Part shown: positions 45,410-54,913 of the stretch, in pieces
How the letters are laid out: the number at the start of each line of letters is the position of its first letter
Numbering within the stretch: the stretch's first letter is position 1
Assembly (NCBI GenBank): GCA_903831825.1
Contig: CAIKZE010000090.1
Span: 1 to 55,099 of the forward strand
DNA length: 55,099 nucleotides
Direction of reading: 5' to 3'
From: an uncultured Lentisphaeria bacterium
Lineage (GTDB): Bacteria > Verrucomicrobiota > Lentisphaeria > Victivallales > Victivallaceae
Position numbers and translations under genes: made by a program
The notes under the pieces: generated by a model
What the model was told of the DNA's origin: nothing
Database searches by the model: none
Seen by the model: only the letters and a program-made list of their open reading frames with translations

Positions 45410-46594
45410 ATGTACGGAGCCATGCAGGAACATTTACAGAAAACATTGCAGGAAATACGCGATAGCGGACTATATAAAAACGAACGGATAATTACCAGCC
45501 CGCAAAACGCGAACATCACCGTCAGCGGCGGCCGCAAAGTCCTCAATATGTGCGCCAATAACTATCTCGGCCTCTCCGATCATCCGGCAATCGTCAAAGC
45601 GGCCCGGGAAGGATTGACCCGGCGCGGTTACGGTTTGTCTTCGGTGCGCTTCATCTGCGGCACCCAGGATATTCATAAGGAACTGGAACAGCAACTGTCC
45701 GATTTCCTCGGTGCCGATGATACCATTCTTTACAGTTCCTGTTTTGACGCCAACGGCGGGTTATTCGAAACTCTGCTCGGCGCGGAAGATGCCGTCATCA
45801 GCGACGCGCTGAATCATGCCAGCATCATCGACGGCGTCAGACTGTGCAAGGCACAGCGTTTCCGCTATAACAACAACGACATGGCCGACCTGGAGGCAAA
45901 ACTTAAAGAAGCCGCCAACTGCCGTTTTAAAATGATCGCTACCGACGGCGTGTTCTCCATGGACGGCTATATCGCCAAACTCACGGAGATTTGCGATCTC
46001 GCGGAGAAGTACGGCGCGCTGGTCATGGTTGACGACTCCCATGCCGTCGGTTTTATCGGAGCTAAAGGCCGCGGCACCCACGAACTGAACAATGTAATCG
46101 GCAGAATTGACATTATCACCGGCACTCTCGGCAAAGCGCTCGGCGGCGCCAGCGGGGGCTACACCAGCGGACGCAAAGAAATAATTGAAATTCTCCGACA
46201 GCGTTCCCGCCCCTATCTTTTCAGCAACAGCGTTTCACCGGCGGTGGTCTGTGCCTCGCTGAAAGCGCTGGAACTGGTCACCGCCTCAACCGCATTGCGC
46301 GACAAACTGGAAGAGAATACCACCTATTTCCGCCAGAAAATGACCGACGCCGGATTCAACATCCGACCGGGCATTCATCCGATCGTCCCGATCATGCTCG
46401 GCGACGCGGTCCTAGCTCAGAATATGGCGGCGAAAATGCTGGAGAAAGGCGTCTATGTAGTAGGCTTTTTCTATCCGGTAGTGCCGCAGGGACAGGCCCG
46501 CATCCGCACCCAGATTTCAGCCGCGCATTCACGCGAAGACCTGGATTTCGCCATCAAAGCCTTTTGTGAAGTAAAAAAGGAACTGGGAATATAA
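45410..46594 (+). CDS. kbl: glycine C-acetyltransferase (2-amino-3-ketobutyrate CoA ligase)
   Basis: PLP-dependent cleavage of the Tdh product with CoA to glycine and acetyl-CoA. Alpha-oxoamine synthase signatures: [40 protein letters not shown] and PLP Lys about K242 in [14 protein letters not shown]. 394 residues, as expected. AGGAGA lies eight bases before the ATG. With tdh it completes threonine to glycine conversion. Confidence 0.95.
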   Translation: MYGAMQEHLQKTLQEIRDSGLYKNERIITSPQNANITVSGGRKVLNMCANNYLGLSDHPAIVKAAREGLTRRGYGLSSVRFICGTQDIHKELEQQLSDFLGADDTILYSSCFDANGGLFETLLGAEDAVISDALNHASIIDGVRLCKAQRFRYNNNDMADLEAKLKEAANCRFKMIATDGVFSMDGYIAKLTEICDLAEKYGALVMVDDSHAVGFIGAKGRGTHELNNVIGRIDIITGTLGKALGGASGGYTSGRKEIIEILRQRSRPYLFSNSVSPAVVCASLKALELVTASTALRDKLEENTTYFRQKMTDAGFNIRPGIHPIVPIMLGDAVLAQNMAAKMLEKGVYVVGFFYPVVPQGQARIRTQISAAHSREDLDFAIKAFCEVKKELGI

Positions 46595-46643
46595 TCCGTA
46601 ATTTTTCAATCTCATTTGTTTTTTTAACGATCCAATAATCTGA

Positions 46644-46814
46644 ATATCCAATATCCAACAAGGAATATCCAACATCCAAGTAAAAAATATCGCTGTCGCG
46701 CCTGCTTTTTTCCGGCAGTAAGCTATGCTCCTGGACAAAATTGAGATTCAGTTGATATTTTGTATTTTGTCTTTCCTTCACCGGTTGGACATTCCTTGTT
46801 GGATATTGGACATT
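46644..46814. repeat. inverted repeat, arms about 30 bp
   Basis: Arm 1 (46644-46672, ATATCCAATATCCAACAAGG onward) and arm 2 (46785-46814, reading TTGGACATTCCTTGTTGGAT onward) are inverted copies with few differences, 112 bases apart. Arm 2 lies in the 5' end of the next open frame. Confidence 0.8.
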
Positions 46815-47944
46815 CGTTTTTACCCACTAAATTCCAGAGAAGACCCGCTTTTCGGAGTTCCTGCTATTGTAAAAAGTATAAATTGGATTCTTTTATCGCG
46901 GTTGTCACACTTTTAAACCTGAAGGTAAAAATAATCACAACTACGGAATTCATTCCCGCTTTACTTGAAAAAGCTATTGCCGCTCGTGAGCATCTGCTCG
47001 ATGCCCGGCACGAAACCGCCATCCGGTTGTTCAATGGTTTTGTTGAGGGATATCCGGATATCGCCATTGATCTATATGCGACGACCGCAGTCATCCATAA
47101 CTATGCCGATCCGGCGGAACAGGGAGCGGCAGCAGTTGATGAAGCGTTGCGCGTGCTGCAAAGCCGCCTGCCCTGGATCCGGGTAGTGATACTGAAAACA
47201 CGCAACAGTCAACTGGCGGAAGAAAGACGCGGCAGAATACTTACCGGAACCATCGCCGACCGGGCGGTGCGGGAGCATGACGTATGGTATGCCGTTGATT
47301 TGTGCATGAACCGCGATGCCAGCCTGTATCTGGACACGCGCAACCTGCGCGGCTGGGCGCTGCAACACTTAAGCGGCAAAACCGTTCTGAACACTTTCGC
47401 GTATACCGGCAGCCTCGGCGTCGCCGCGCTGGCGGGCGGCGCAAAACGGGTGGTGCAGCTTGACCGCAGCAGCCTTTTTCTCAATCTCGCGAAAACATCG
47501 TATGAAATGAATAATTTTCCCGTTTTAAAAAAAGATTTTATCATTGGAGATTTCTGGGAACAGATCAGCCGGCTCAAGCAGCAGGGCGAACATTTTGACT
47601 GTATTTTTGTTGATCCGCCATTCTTTGCCGTAAATCATCAGCAAGGCGTGGTTGATCTGGTCAATAACTGTACCAGAATGATTAATAAGGTCCGTCCGCT
47701 GATTAACGACGGCGGATATTTGGTCACCATCAATAATGCGTTATTCGTCAGCGGCAAAGAATATATGGAAACGCTGAATGAACTATGTGCCGACGGTTAT
47801 TTGAAGATCGCGGAATTAATTCCAATTCCGAATGACTTTGCGGGCTATCCGCAAACCCGGACCGGCATTCCCGTCACCGATCCCGCTCCGTTCAACCACT
47901 CCACCAAAATAGCGATTCTCGAAGTCCGGCGAAAAAAAGCGTAA
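46760..47944 (+). CDS. RlmI/RlmK-like class I SAM methyltransferase
   Basis: Likely 23S rRNA (cytosine-5) methyltransferase type: IRLFNGFVEGYPDIAIDLYATTAVI, RDASLYLDTRNLRGWALQHL, LNTFAYTGSLGVAAL (SAM loop), VVQLDRSSLFL and FVDPPFFA. No PUA domain, which RlmI usually has. 394 codons from ATG 46760, but the first forty code for inverted-repeat DNA (VGHSLLDIGHS), so the real start is probably near 46883 (TTG) to 46934; no candidate has a convincing ribosome site except GAAGG at 46921, which fits only rare start codons. Target site cannot be fixed. Confidence 0.8.
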   Translation: MYFVFPSPVGHSLLDIGHSFLPTKFQRRPAFRSSCYCKKYKLDSFIAVVTLLNLKVKIITTTEFIPALLEKAIAAREHLLDARHETAIRLFNGFVEGYPDIAIDLYATTAVIHNYADPAEQGAAAVDEALRVLQSRLPWIRVVILKTRNSQLAEERRGRILTGTIADRAVREHDVWYAVDLCMNRDASLYLDTRNLRGWALQHLSGKTVLNTFAYTGSLGVAALAGGAKRVVQLDRSSLFLNLAKTSYEMNNFPVLKKDFIIGDFWEQISRLKQQGEHFDCIFVDPPFFAVNHQQGVVDLVNNCTRMINKVRPLINDGGYLVTINNALFVSGKEYMETLNELCADGYLKIAELIPIPNDFAGYPQTRTGIPVTDPAPFNHSTKIAILEVRRKKA

Positions 47945-47962
47945 CCGCTTATTATATGCTCT

Positions 47963-49756
47963 TTATTGTTGCGTGGATTTCTGAATTTTCTTTTCCGTAT
48001 CGTCAAACATTTTTTGCAGAATATCCTTTTTCTTGCCCGAGGCAAATTCAAGTCCGGCCTTGTAGGCTTTCAAAGCTTCCGGCAACTTGTTTTGCAGGCG
48101 CAACGCTTCGCCGAGATAGTAGTAATACTGGCTGTTGGATTCGGCTGAACCGGGTACGGGGATTTTGCGGAAAACGCTTTCAGCTTTTGACGGGTTGCGG
48201 ACGCCGAGCAGGGCAATGCCGTAATAATAAGCAATGCCGTTATCTCCATTAAATCTGACGTAAGCGTCGGCCAGCAGTGAATGCGCCTGCTGATACTGGC
48301 CCATTTTTATGAGATTATCGGCATAATTAATATAGCCTGGAATATAATCCGGTTCCTGTTCAATGGCTTTTTGAAAATATTCGCCGGATTCATCAGTGGC
48401 TTTGCCGGCCTGGTATTGAACCGCTTTGCCGTAGGCCACATAGTCAGTTGCGCGAGCATCGGCATTATAGGGGAAGGTAACCCGCAGTACCAATACCCAG
48501 AGCAGGAGCATCGGCAAAATCATTAAAATAGTGTTGCGCCGTTTTATCTGGCTGTACGCTTTGTAAAAAGGATAAAACATCAGAATTGCAAAAACCGGGT
48601 ACAGAATCAGGCGGTATCGCGCCAGCGGATAAAAAAAGGCCAACGGCATCGAATATGCCAGGATGTAAAGCAGCAGCAAGCCTTCCTTCCGCATCCATTG
48701 CCATGAGCACAGCATGAACAGAATTGCCGAGAACGCCAGCGGAATTACCAGCAATGGTCCGGCCATGTACTCCAGCGGAAAAAGTTTATACTTCATGAAG
48801 TAATAATTTACATTATTGGGTACTTCAAAAGGTTTGAACAGCAGATAAAACTTGCAGATATAGTTCATTAAGTAACTGCCGACGCCAAAATTTTGTCTGG
48901 AAGCAGTATCTCCTGAAATCGCAGGAGTTGCCGTTACCGGAGTTGCCGGCTGCGCCGGACCGGTATTCATGTCTTTGGGATTTTCAATTTTACCCAGTTT
49001 TAATGCATAGTCCATATCCACGTGAAACGGCAGCTTAGTCCCGGAATTTCTGGCATTGAATAACATTACCGAACCGAATATTACCGAACAAACCGCCGCC
49101 AGCACGCCGACCCGGATAAAAAATTGTTTCAGGATGAGCCTTTTCCCTTTGTATTTCAAGAACAAATACAGCACAATCCACAATGAGCCCAAAACAAAAA
49201 ACGGCGCGGAAGAAACCCTGACCATGCAGGGCAGCGACAGACATGTTCCGGCAACAATCAGCCCGATAACGTCAAAATGGCGCTTTCTTCCCCAAAGCAA
49301 ACCGAAGAGCGATAACGCCGCAAAAAAAACTTGGGTGCTTTCGCGCAGCGTCAGGCATTCGTGCAGCAAGGCGGGAGCATACGCCGCGGCGATTATGCCG
49401 GAAGCTATTGCCCACAGCCGTTTACCGGTAAGGTGCAGCGCGCACCAGGCAATGACCGGGGCGGCAATAGCGCCAAGGATGATTTGAACCAGAACCAGGG
49501 CTTCCGGGGAATGCTGTCCGTTATTGAAAAACATAACGGCGGCAATCATGAATTTATGGATGGTGAATATCGAGAACCCCTGATAAAGCCAACTGCCGAT
49601 CAGCAGCGTCGTCTGCATATCCAGGCCGAGAATATTGCTGTAATACCTGACCGGAGACTGCAACCAGCACATATACAGAATTGTCCTGATTACAATTGCC
49701 GCCAGAAGCGGAATGCCCGCCACGCTTATCAGAGTTGTCGTTTTGGATATTTTCAA
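47963..49756 (-). CDS. GT39/PMT-like membrane protein with C-terminal TPRs
   Basis: 597 residues. About eleven membrane helices (1-430); the first loop motif YYSNILGLDMQTTLLIGSWLYQG resembles ArnT/PMT-type glycosyltransferases, with a likely catalytic Asp. The last about 150 residues hold TPRs (YFQKAIEQEPDYIPGYINYADNLIKMGQYQQAHSLL and after). Probably transfers a sugar from polyprenyl-phosphate outside the inner membrane, with TPRs for protein contact (inference). Start codon is TTG at 49756; nine bases separate it from the giant gene upstream. Confidence 0.72.
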   Translation of the reverse strand: MKISKTTTLISVAGIPLLAAIVIRTILYMCWLQSPVRYYSNILGLDMQTTLLIGSWLYQGFSIFTIHKFMIAAVMFFNNGQHSPEALVLVQIILGAIAAPVIAWCALHLTGKRLWAIASGIIAAAYAPALLHECLTLRESTQVFFAALSLFGLLWGRKRHFDVIGLIVAGTCLSLPCMVRVSSAPFFVLGSLWIVLYLFLKYKGKRLILKQFFIRVGVLAAVCSVIFGSVMLFNARNSGTKLPFHVDMDYALKLGKIENPKDMNTGPAQPATPVTATPAISGDTASRQNFGVGSYLMNYICKFYLLFKPFEVPNNVNYYFMKYKLFPLEYMAGPLLVIPLAFSAILFMLCSWQWMRKEGLLLLYILAYSMPLAFFYPLARYRLILYPVFAILMFYPFYKAYSQIKRRNTILMILPMLLLWVLVLRVTFPYNADARATDYVAYGKAVQYQAGKATDESGEYFQKAIEQEPDYIPGYINYADNLIKMGQYQQAHSLLADAYVRFNGDNGIAYYYGIALLGVRNPSKAESVFRKIPVPGSAESNSQYYYYLGEALRLQNKLPEALKAYKAGLEFASGKKKDILQKMFDDTEKKIQKSTQQ

Positions 49757-49765
49757 TTCAAATAA

Positions 49766-52700
49766 TTACTTCTTTGAGAATTGTTTGAATAAATCATATA
49801 CTTTTTCAGCTTTCTTATCCGCATCGTCCGGAAGATTTTTAATTTTCAACTCAACGGTTGAATCAAGCGATTTTAAAAGTTCCGGACGGCTGTACTGCGG
49901 ATTCTTCCCGAGCGCGGTTTGCGCTTTTGCAAACATTTCCAGCGCCTTGGCGGAATTACCTTTAAAAATCCATGCGTCCGCGGAAGTCAGCAGTCCGCTG
50001 ATGTCATTGTCATTTATTTTCAACGCTTTCAGCGTTTTGTCCGGCGAATTCTGCAACAGATACAGCATGCCGAGTTTATTCAGTATTTCAGCATTGTCCG
50101 GGCTTAGATCAACCAGTTGAGAATAATACCATGCGGCAGACCCCCAATCCTTGCTTTTTTCCGCATCGGCGGCAGCCTGCTGCAGGAAAGAAACCGCTTC
50201 GTTGTTGGCGGAAGCCAGTTTGCCGCTAAGCAGCTTTTCCAGTTCCGGTTCAGGACTTCCGCCGAGTTTTCTGGATTTCCGGTAGAGTTCTGAAGCTTCA
50301 CCGGTTTTATCTTTATCACCGGCCAGCAGCAGCGCCAGCTTCTGCATTATTTCCACAGAATCCGGCTTTATTCTTAAAGCTGCCCTGAATTCTTTTTCCG
50401 CATTTTTAACATCGCCTTTACTCTGCAGCGCACATCCCAGACCGAATCTGGCTTTCGGGTTGTCCGACTGGTTTTTTATCAGATTCTTAAATGTTTCCGC
50501 CGCCTCGTCATAGCGCTTGGCGCCAAGCAGCGCAAATCCGTAATCAGCGACAGTGTCGCTGTTCTTGCTGTCCGCTTTGACGGCACGGCTCAGATGCTCG
50601 ACCGCTTTATCATAATCTTCGATCTGGAGATAAAGTTTACCCAAATGACGATGCGCGATCAGGTTGCCTGGCTCACTTTCCAGCACCATCTGAAAATGCC
50701 ACAATGCCACCTCAAAATCCTGTTTTTTCTCGGCAACGATACCATTAGTCAGCAGTTCCTGTATCTTAACGGCGGGAACTGCCGGGGCTGCCAATTTTAC
50801 TTCAGGAGCTCCTGACTTCTTCTCGGCCAGTTGCGACTCCAGCGATTTAATTTTTTCTATGCTTTCTCTAAGATTTGCGGCAAGCGCATTGATTTTATTT
50901 TCCGCCGCGGCATATTTTGCGCCTAGATCCGCGTCAACGGATTTTCCGGAAAGCCGCGTTCTTAAATCGAGAACGACGGCATCTCTTTCAGCCAGTTGCC
51001 GCTTCATTACGGCCAATGAAGAATCCATCGAAGAAAGCTGTTCTTTCAGCGAATCTACTCTGGCTAGCTGGGTTGCCAGAGTTTTCCTGGCTTCGGCATC
51101 GCCAGTCCGCGAATTTTTCAGGACATTTATTTCCTCTTTCAATGCTGAAATCGTGCTATTATTCTGCTTCAGCGCTTCCATCTCCTGCGACAGTTTCTGA
51201 TTTTCATTTTTTGACTTATCCAGCATGTGGGCAAGCTTTTTATTCAGTTCATCCAGCGAAGCCAGTTTATTTTTATCGCTTTGCTGATAGGAATTTATGT
51301 TCTGGAGCGCCTGCTGATAACTTAACTGAAGTTTCTTGTAATCATCCTGAAGCGCAATCATTTCGCGGTTTTTAGCGGTAAGCGCGGCATTCGCTTTTTT
51401 TAGCTCATCCAATTTGGACATATCCATATTTATTTTAGAGTTGCTTTCAGTTGCCGCCTGATATTTAGTCTTGTATTCCACCACCGCCTGCTCCTGGTCC
51501 GCAAGCTGTTTTTTAAGAGCTGGAATCACCGAGATTTCGCTCTGCATGGCGATAACCTTCTCTGACAGTTCCTTTTTTTCGATTTTTGATTTATCCAGCA
51601 TGGCGCCGAGCTTTTTATTCAGTTCATCCAGTGAAGCCAGTTTGTCTTTATTGCTTTGCTGATAGGAATTTATGCTCTGGAGCGCCTGCTGATAACTTGA
51701 CTGAAGTTTCTTGTAGTCATCCTGAAGCGCAACCATTTCACGGTTTTTAGCGGTAAGCGCGACGTTCGTCTTTTTTAGATCATCCAACTGCGACAGTTCC
51801 ATATTTATTTTGGAACTGCTCTCGGTTGCCGCCTGATATTTCTCCTTGTATTCCTTCAACGCCTGCCCCTGGTCCGCAAGCTGTTTTTTAAGAGCGGGAA
51901 TCGCCGAGATTTCGCTCTGCATGGCGATAACCTTCTCTGACAGTTCCTGCTTTTCGCTTTTTGACTTATCCAGCATGGCTCCGAGCTTTTTATTCATCTC
52001 GTCGGATGAATTATTGCTGATGCGCTTGATTTGTTCAAGCGCTTCCTGATAATTCGAGTTCAGCGCTTTATAGTTTTCCTTGAGATCCGCCATCTCTTTG
52101 ATTTTAAGTTTCATCTCGGCGTTTTCATTCTTCAAATCCGCCATGACTTTGATTTCATTCTGGAGACTGGATTTTTCCGCAACCAGTTTATCCACTTTTT
52201 CCTGAATCTGTTTAATCTCCAGATTGCTCTGTTCAAACCGTTTTTGCTTGTCCAGCAATCCGGCATTTTCGGATTTCAGGTTGTTCACGGATTGCTCCAT
52301 AATCCGATTGTCATTTATGGATTTCTCCAATGCGTCAGCAAGACGCTTATTGATTTCGTCCAGCGATGCAATCTTATTTTTATCATTTTTGGAGGCTTCC
52401 CGGAGCGAGTCCTGCACTTGCTGCTGACCAGCCAGGGATTTTTTATTTTCCTCCTTGAGTGAATCAACCATTTTGTCCTTTTCCGCCAGTTGCAGATTAA
52501 AGTTTTTCTTTTCCGCGTCCAGGGCATTAACCGACTGCTGTATTTTATCCCCGGCATCAGCCAGCGTCCGGCACTTAGTCTCTAATTCAGTAATGGCATT
52601 ACGGCTCTTCGTCAGTTGCTCATTAAGCTGCTGATTTTCATCTTTGACCGCAGCCACGGCTTTCTGGTCTTCGCGTGTCTGCGCATTCATTCTCTCCGTG

Positions 52701-54913
52701 AGACGCTTATTGATTTCATCCAGCGATGCAATCTTGTCTTTATCATTTTTGGAAGCGTCTCTGAGCGAATCCTGTATCTGCTGCTGATTAGCTAATGTCT
52801 TTTTATTTTCTTCCTTGAGTGAATCAACCATTTTATCTTTTTCCGCCAGTTGCAGATTAAGACTTTTCTTTTCCGCTTCCAGGGCATTAGCCGACTGCTG
52901 TATTTTATCTCCGGATTCAGTCAGTTTCTGGCATTTATCCTTTAATTCGGCAATGGCATTGCGGCTCTTCGTCAGTTGTTCGTTAAGCTGCTGATTTTCA
53001 TCTTTGACCGCAGTCATGGCTTTCAGTTCTTCGCGTATCTGCGCATTCATTTTATCGGCATCTTTCAGTCCCGCAAGTTCATTCTTTAAAGACTGAATCT
53101 GTTTTCGCGCTTCCAGCAGTTCTCCGGATACGCCCTGGAGCGCTTCCAATTCTTTCTTTAAAGAGGCGATCTCTTTAGTAGTGGAATCCAGCGCGGTCTG
53201 ATATTTATCACGCTGTCCGGCCATTTCCGCCTTTTCTTTACGCAATATCTGGCTGTCCTGCTGAAGCGTTTGAACTTCGCTTTTGATGGCAACCAGATTT
53301 TTAGATTCTTCTCTGAGGCTGCTGTTTTCCGCATTCATTGCATACATTTTTGCCTTCAGATCGGCCAGGGCGTTTGCACTATCCTGATTCGCTTTATTCA
53401 GTTGCTCGTATTTCAAATTCAGGCTGTTTAATTCGTCGCTTTTGGAGTTGAGTTTTTCCGTAAGTTCGGAATTCGTTTTATTGACTGCCAGAATGGACTG
53501 GTACTCATTGGCGGAACGCTCCTCAAGACGCTTCTGTATTTTTTCATACTTGTCCACAAACAGTTTAAGTTCTCTATCCTGTTTGGAATTCTGCTCCCGC
53601 AAATTCTGGATTTCCTTCGTGTTCGCGCCTTCCTCCAGGATGCTCTGATTATATTTTTTCGTAAGACCGTTATACTCGTCAACTATGCTGTTCTTCTGGT
53701 CATTAATAAGTTTTACCGTATCTTTCATCCGGGTGAATGAAATATTCTCTTCGAGCTGCTTGTTTTTTAACTCCTGATTTTCCTGCGCCAGTTTTTCATT
53801 TTGCTCTTTCAGCGCATCAAATTTTTCACGAATAGCTTTATTTTCATTCATGACCTCGCCGGACATCTTGTTCTGGCTGCCGTCTTTGGCGCGCAGCTCT
53901 TCAATCCATTTATTGAGTTTGCTGATCTCTTCCTGCTTTTCTTTGATGCCCGCCAGGTTGACATTATTGTTTTGAGTAAGCTGTGCGATTTGGGCATTCA
54001 AGCCTCTGATCTGGGAACCGCGGTCAGAACTCTCTTTTTCATAACGCAAGATCTGATCATTCAGTTCCCGGATTTTCTGCTCGCTTTGCTGCTGAGCGAA
54101 TTTTGCTTCAGTTTTATCCTTGAACAGATCCGCCATCTCGTGGCGGAGTTTCTCGTAATTGTCATCCTGCATTTTCAGTTTCTGAGTGAGAATCTCCATC
54201 TTCATCTTCTCTTCAAGCATGCGATTCTTCAGCTCGTTCTTTTCGGTATCAGGCTGAGTGATTTTCTCATTCAAAGCATCGTATTTCTGCTGCAGCAGAG
54301 ATAACTGCTGCTGCAGGACCCCCTTCTCCTTGATCATATTCTCAACTTCGCGCGAGGCGCTCTGGCCGCGTTCGGCCTGACGCCGCAACTCGTCCACTTC
54401 AACCAGCACGGCAAAAAGTTTTTTCTTGTATTTATCCAGTTCAGCTTTAACTTCGCTGGTATCGGAATCCACATCCTTTCCGAAGGAAGATGTTGATACG
54501 GTTGACGGAATCCCCTCAGAAGACGCGGCGGAAGACGAATACGACGATGGCTTGGTGGCGGTTTTAGGCGATATGCGTTCTTCGGGAGCTGCGCTTTCGT
54601 TGCGATGTTTGGAGATTTCACCTTTGAGTTCGCTGATTTCCTGATCGCACATTTTTATGCGGCTGCCGATGATTTTCTGGTTCCACTCCGGACGATTGTT
54701 CTGGACAGCGACATAATATTCGCGGGCGCGCTGGAAACATTTCAAAGCCTCTTCGGCATTGCCACGGTTTTTGCTCTGTTCGCCTTTTTCATAATTTGAA
54801 AAGCCCTGCCGCCACGCTTCCCACGGCGAGAACTCATCATCTTCCGCAAACACCAATGCCGTTTGAACCGTCAGGAACAGCGTCATCAATATTATTATCC
54901 ACTTTTTTGACAT
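49766..54913 (-). CDS. giant secreted coiled-coil protein with C-terminal TPRs
   Basis: 1715 residues. Signal peptide (MSKKWIIILMTLFLTVQTALVFA), an N-terminal TPR-like piece (AEEALKCFQRAREYYVAV), then about 1150 residues of Gln/Glu/Lys-rich coiled coil and at least six C-terminal TPRs (NLIAHRHLGKLYLQIEDYDKAVEHL and after). Internal coil duplications: 120-residue units (ENQQLNEQLTKSRNAI twice, period 360 bp) and 125-residue units (KKLGAMLDKSK, EKVIAMQSEIS, ALTAKNREM; period 375 bp). Probably a periplasmic spacer or scaffold. ATG 54913 has GGAGA six bases upstream. Partner gene is the GT39-TPR protein. Confidence 0.85.
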   Translation of the reverse strand: MSKKWIIILMTLFLTVQTALVFAEDDEFSPWEAWRQGFSNYEKGEQSKNRGNAEEALKCFQRAREYYVAVQNNRPEWNQKIIGSRIKMCDQEISELKGEISKHRNESAAPEERISPKTATKPSSYSSSAASSEGIPSTVSTSSFGKDVDSDTSEVKAELDKYKKKLFAVLVEVDELRRQAERGQSASREVENMIKEKGVLQQQLSLLQQKYDALNEKITQPDTEKNELKNRMLEEKMKMEILTQKLKMQDDNYEKLRHEMADLFKDKTEAKFAQQQSEQKIRELNDQILRYEKESSDRGSQIRGLNAQIAQLTQNNNVNLAGIKEKQEEISKLNKWIEELRAKDGSQNKMSGEVMNENKAIREKFDALKEQNEKLAQENQELKNKQLEENISFTRMKDTVKLINDQKNSIVDEYNGLTKKYNQSILEEGANTKEIQNLREQNSKQDRELKLFVDKYEKIQKRLEERSANEYQSILAVNKTNSELTEKLNSKSDELNSLNLKYEQLNKANQDSANALADLKAKMYAMNAENSSLREESKNLVAIKSEVQTLQQDSQILRKEKAEMAGQRDKYQTALDSTTKEIASLKKELEALQGVSGELLEARKQIQSLKNELAGLKDADKMNAQIREELKAMTAVKDENQQLNEQLTKSRNAIAELKDKCQKLTESGDKIQQSANALEAEKKSLNLQLAEKDKMVDSLKEENKKTLANQQQIQDSLRDASKNDKDKIASLDEINKRLTERMNAQTREDQKAVAAVKDENQQLNEQLTKSRNAITELETKCRTLADAGDKIQQSVNALDAEKKNFNLQLAEKDKMVDSLKEENKKSLAGQQQVQDSLREASKNDKNKIASLDEINKRLADALEKSINDNRIMEQSVNNLKSENAGLLDKQKRFEQSNLEIKQIQEKVDKLVAEKSSLQNEIKVMADLKNENAEMKLKIKEMADLKENYKALNSNYQEALEQIKRISNNSSDEMNKKLGAMLDKSKSEKQELSEKVIAMQSEISAIPALKKQLADQGQALKEYKEKYQAATESSSKINMELSQLDDLKKTNVALTAKNREMVALQDDYKKLQSSYQQALQSINSYQQSNKDKLASLDELNKKLGAMLDKSKIEKKELSEKVIAMQSEISVIPALKKQLADQEQAVVEYKTKYQAATESNSKINMDMSKLDELKKANAALTAKNREMIALQDDYKKLQLSYQQALQNINSYQQSDKNKLASLDELNKKLAHMLDKSKNENQKLSQEMEALKQNNSTISALKEEINVLKNSRTGDAEARKTLATQLARVDSLKEQLSSMDSSLAVMKRQLAERDAVVLDLRTRLSGKSVDADLGAKYAAAENKINALAANLRESIEKIKSLESQLAEKKSGAPEVKLAAPAVPAVKIQELLTNGIVAEKKQDFEVALWHFQMVLESEPGNLIAHRHLGKLYLQIEDYDKAVEHLSRAVKADSKNSDTVADYGFALLGAKRYDEAAETFKNLIKNQSDNPKARFGLGCALQSKGDVKNAEKEFRAALRIKPDSVEIMQKLALLLAGDKDKTGEASELYRKSRKLGGSPEPELEKLLSGKLASANNEAVSFLQQAAADAEKSKDWGSAAWYYSQLVDLSPDNAEILNKLGMLYLLQNSPDKTLKALKINDNDISGLLTSADAWIFKGNSAKALEMFAKAQTALGKNPQYSRPELLKSLDSTVELKIKNLPDDADKKAEKVYDLFKQFSKK

